The notes under the pieces were generated by a model, which saw only the letters and a list, made by a program, of their open reading frames with translations, had not been told where the DNA came from and did no database searches. This document shows positions 62,408-64,000 of a DNA stretch of 64,000 nucleotides, in pieces. The DNA is taken from the NCBI GenBank assembly GCA_963995525.1, contig OZ023213.1, positions 19,236,985-19,300,984 on the forward strand. The letters run 5' to 3'. Within the stretch, counting starts at the first letter, position 1. Every line of letters starts with the position of its first letter. Made by a program: the position numbers and the translations under genes. Source of the stretch: Escarpia spicata. Taxonomy: Eukaryota; Annelida; Polychaeta; Sabellida; Siboglinidae.

Positions 62408-62845
62408 TTAAGGTGACGAATCCGTACCAGTCATTACAGTGCTCCCCCAGTCGAGAACTCTGGTCGTGTAACGTACCATCGTGAAAGGCAGAACTGGTGC
62501 TTGTGGAACACTGTGGATATAGCAGTGAGGGCGCAGTAGAGGTATTCCAAATCTCGAAAGGATGTAAAGGACGTTGAGCACGCTGAAGTGCTCTCTACCA
62601 CGCGCCGCTCTCTTGCTCCGTTTTTCATCTTGCTCATAAAATAGTCTGCAGTTGTCTTCGAGTGTAACTGTCACAGCTTTCGAGTTGCGCAGCCATCGAG
62701 TTTCCGACAGACGTTTCACTGTGTTCAGTGGTGAGTGGGTCCGATTGGTGTGCTTTGCTTTCTTCCCTGCGTGGGGCACCGGTTCGTCGATAAACTCCTC
62801 TCTTGCCCAGTCTTGGAGATCCCCGTTATAGTTGTTACTGGGCAC
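62408..62845 (-). pseudogene. hAT/ZMYM1-like transposase internal remnant
   Basis: The minus-strand frame has 'NTVKRLSETRWLRNSKAVTV', the 'LSETRW' box of hAT-type transposases. The remainder is without clear pattern. With the fragment at 60235-60700 on the same strand it may be one hAT copy split by the LINE at 60850-61780. Confidence 0.45.
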
Positions 62846-63006
62846 GCCATCTTCAGCAACTCTTCATAATTTACACCATCAGAGCTTGCCAGTTCCAGCT
62901 ACAGGCTCAAAAACTGTGGTCGTGTTACGGACAAGTTTGATCAGCACACCTTGCCGCAGAGACATTGTGTTGTCTTTCTGCAGTTACAAAAAATAGATAT
63001 AACAAG

Positions 63007-63540
63007 TCATTCAGGGAGATAATCCGAACTAGGGCATTTGTCTAAAATGTGTAAGTCAGTGATGTTTGAGTGAACTCTATGCAAACAAATTAAGTGATCT
63101 AACCACGAGTGACAATTGTGTGCATCATTCATATAAGTATAAGTATTGCAAGTTCGACCACATTTTTCATAATCGGAGATAACCAGACCAATAGTGTCAC
63201 ACATATCAATTAACTCCGCTTCAAAAAGAGTGTCAAAAGCAGCATTAAAATCGCCCATAATAACAATATTGTTGGAGTCTTTTTCCTCTATTTTTGAGGC
63301 AATTTTAACCAAATAATTACATAACTCCTCGTAGTTGATTGGTAAGGTGGGTATACATTTAGAAGAAACAATTTATCATCCTTAGTATCAATGTCAATTC
63401 CCAATAACCTGAAATCTTGGACGTCAAATATTTTGCATGCATGATATATAGTTTTCCTCCATAGCACACCTACACCGCCATAAGGGCGTCCAGCCTGAAG
63501 GTGGAGCTGGTCATTTATAGCACTAACACCATCAGCTTCA
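63007..63540 (-). pseudogene. LINE endonuclease fragment
   Basis: The minus-strand frame 63312-63007 contains 'SNNIVIMGDFNAAFDTLFEA' and 'HSWLDHLI', and ends with an 'SSDYLPE' box. Upstream in broken frame is 'GGVGVLWRKTI'. These are landmarks of the apurinic-type endonuclease of RTE/CR1 LINEs. The final His motif reads Tyr where His is usual. Confidence 0.65.
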
Positions 63541-64000
63541 AATTATTTATAAATTGTCCGCAGTAAAGTAATATCTACACTGGAGAGCCAGAGCTCTTAT
63601 ACAAATATTATATAATGTTGTTCGCAAAGAAGTATATCATATACATATATTTTAAAATCATGACAATTGAAAGTTACAATTATCAACGTGTTATTGATCA
63701 TTTGATTTAATGTTAATTAAAACAAAGCAATCAGGATGTACGTATTGGATCTACATACAACCACTTACTCGAAGTACCTACGTATAAGGACACCGGAAGG
63801 CTACAACATTGGGTCTAGTATCAAGTGTTGGTGACGTGATGCGAGTCCGACACGGAATGATCAATTAGCATAATACAGACCACCCGCTGAACGCCTCTGT
63901 GTCTGATTGGATAGTCACGATAAACTACTTCAGATGGACAACGGTCGGTCAAGAATGCTGGTCGACTTAGCACACTCTTAATCAACTTTGGACTCGTAAA
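63541..64000. other. No recognisable gene
   Basis: Nothing recognised to the end of the window. Confidence 0.4.

Overview
The window is metazoan nuclear DNA, most likely from a marine invertebrate. It has long GA/CA/TG microsatellites, split genes with GT-AG introns, CR1/Jockey-like and RTE-like LINEs, tRNA-derived SINEs, PIF/Harbinger and hAT DNA transposons, Ty3/gypsy elements and a Polinton/Maverick. The species cannot be fixed from sequence alone; the repeat mix would fit a mollusc, annelid or other lophotrochozoan, or a cnidarian.

Centre (15826-38050): a nested pair of elements. A Ty3/gypsy-like LTR retrotransposon has 189-bp LTRs differing at 2 positions, a 5-bp target duplication GATTT, a polypurine tract and one gag-pol frame. 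It is split just after the catalytic Glu of its integrase by a complete 16.97-kb Polinton (19980-36951), which has 122-bp terminal inverted repeats and a 6-bp target duplication GACGAT. If the Polinton and one target copy are discounted, the gag-pol frame is continuous.

The Polinton carries the full replication and virion kit in the + direction: protein-primed-type DNA polymerase B, packaging ATPase, conserved structural and membrane proteins, DD35E integrase with chromodomain, minor capsid protein, pX-like core protein, double-jelly-roll major capsid protein and adenain-like protease. It also has uncommon early genes: a NADAR-family protein (ADP-ribose/guanine chemistry), an RPA70-like single-strand binding protein, two unknown proteins with helical repeats, and a four-exon gene on the - strand with tandemly duplicated exons. 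Four iteron-like repeats lie beside the left terminal repeat. The integrase (two TGA), pX (one TGA), ATPase and minor capsid (one frameshift each) are broken. Polymerase, major capsid, protease, NADAR and SSB are open, so this copy looks recently inserted but defective unless the indels are assembly errors.

Left part (1-15825): a little unassigned sequence, a Harbinger transposase fragment, a CR1-like LINE with a PHD-finger ORF1 (3.4-7.1 kb, - strand), then a repeated block of unknown coding sequence with a 200-N gap and two long GA tracts (7.7-13.9 kb).

Right part (38051-64000): a 574-bp foldback element, then two paralogous two-exon genes for small secreted cysteine-rich peptides (39.1-40.6 kb intact; 47.3-49.2 kb decayed) separated by LINE fragments. 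These are the best host-gene candidates. After them come a decayed Harbinger element (MYB-like gene plus transposase, with a 380-bp TG tract), a SINE, a gypsy element split by a LINE, and hAT and LINE remnants to the end.
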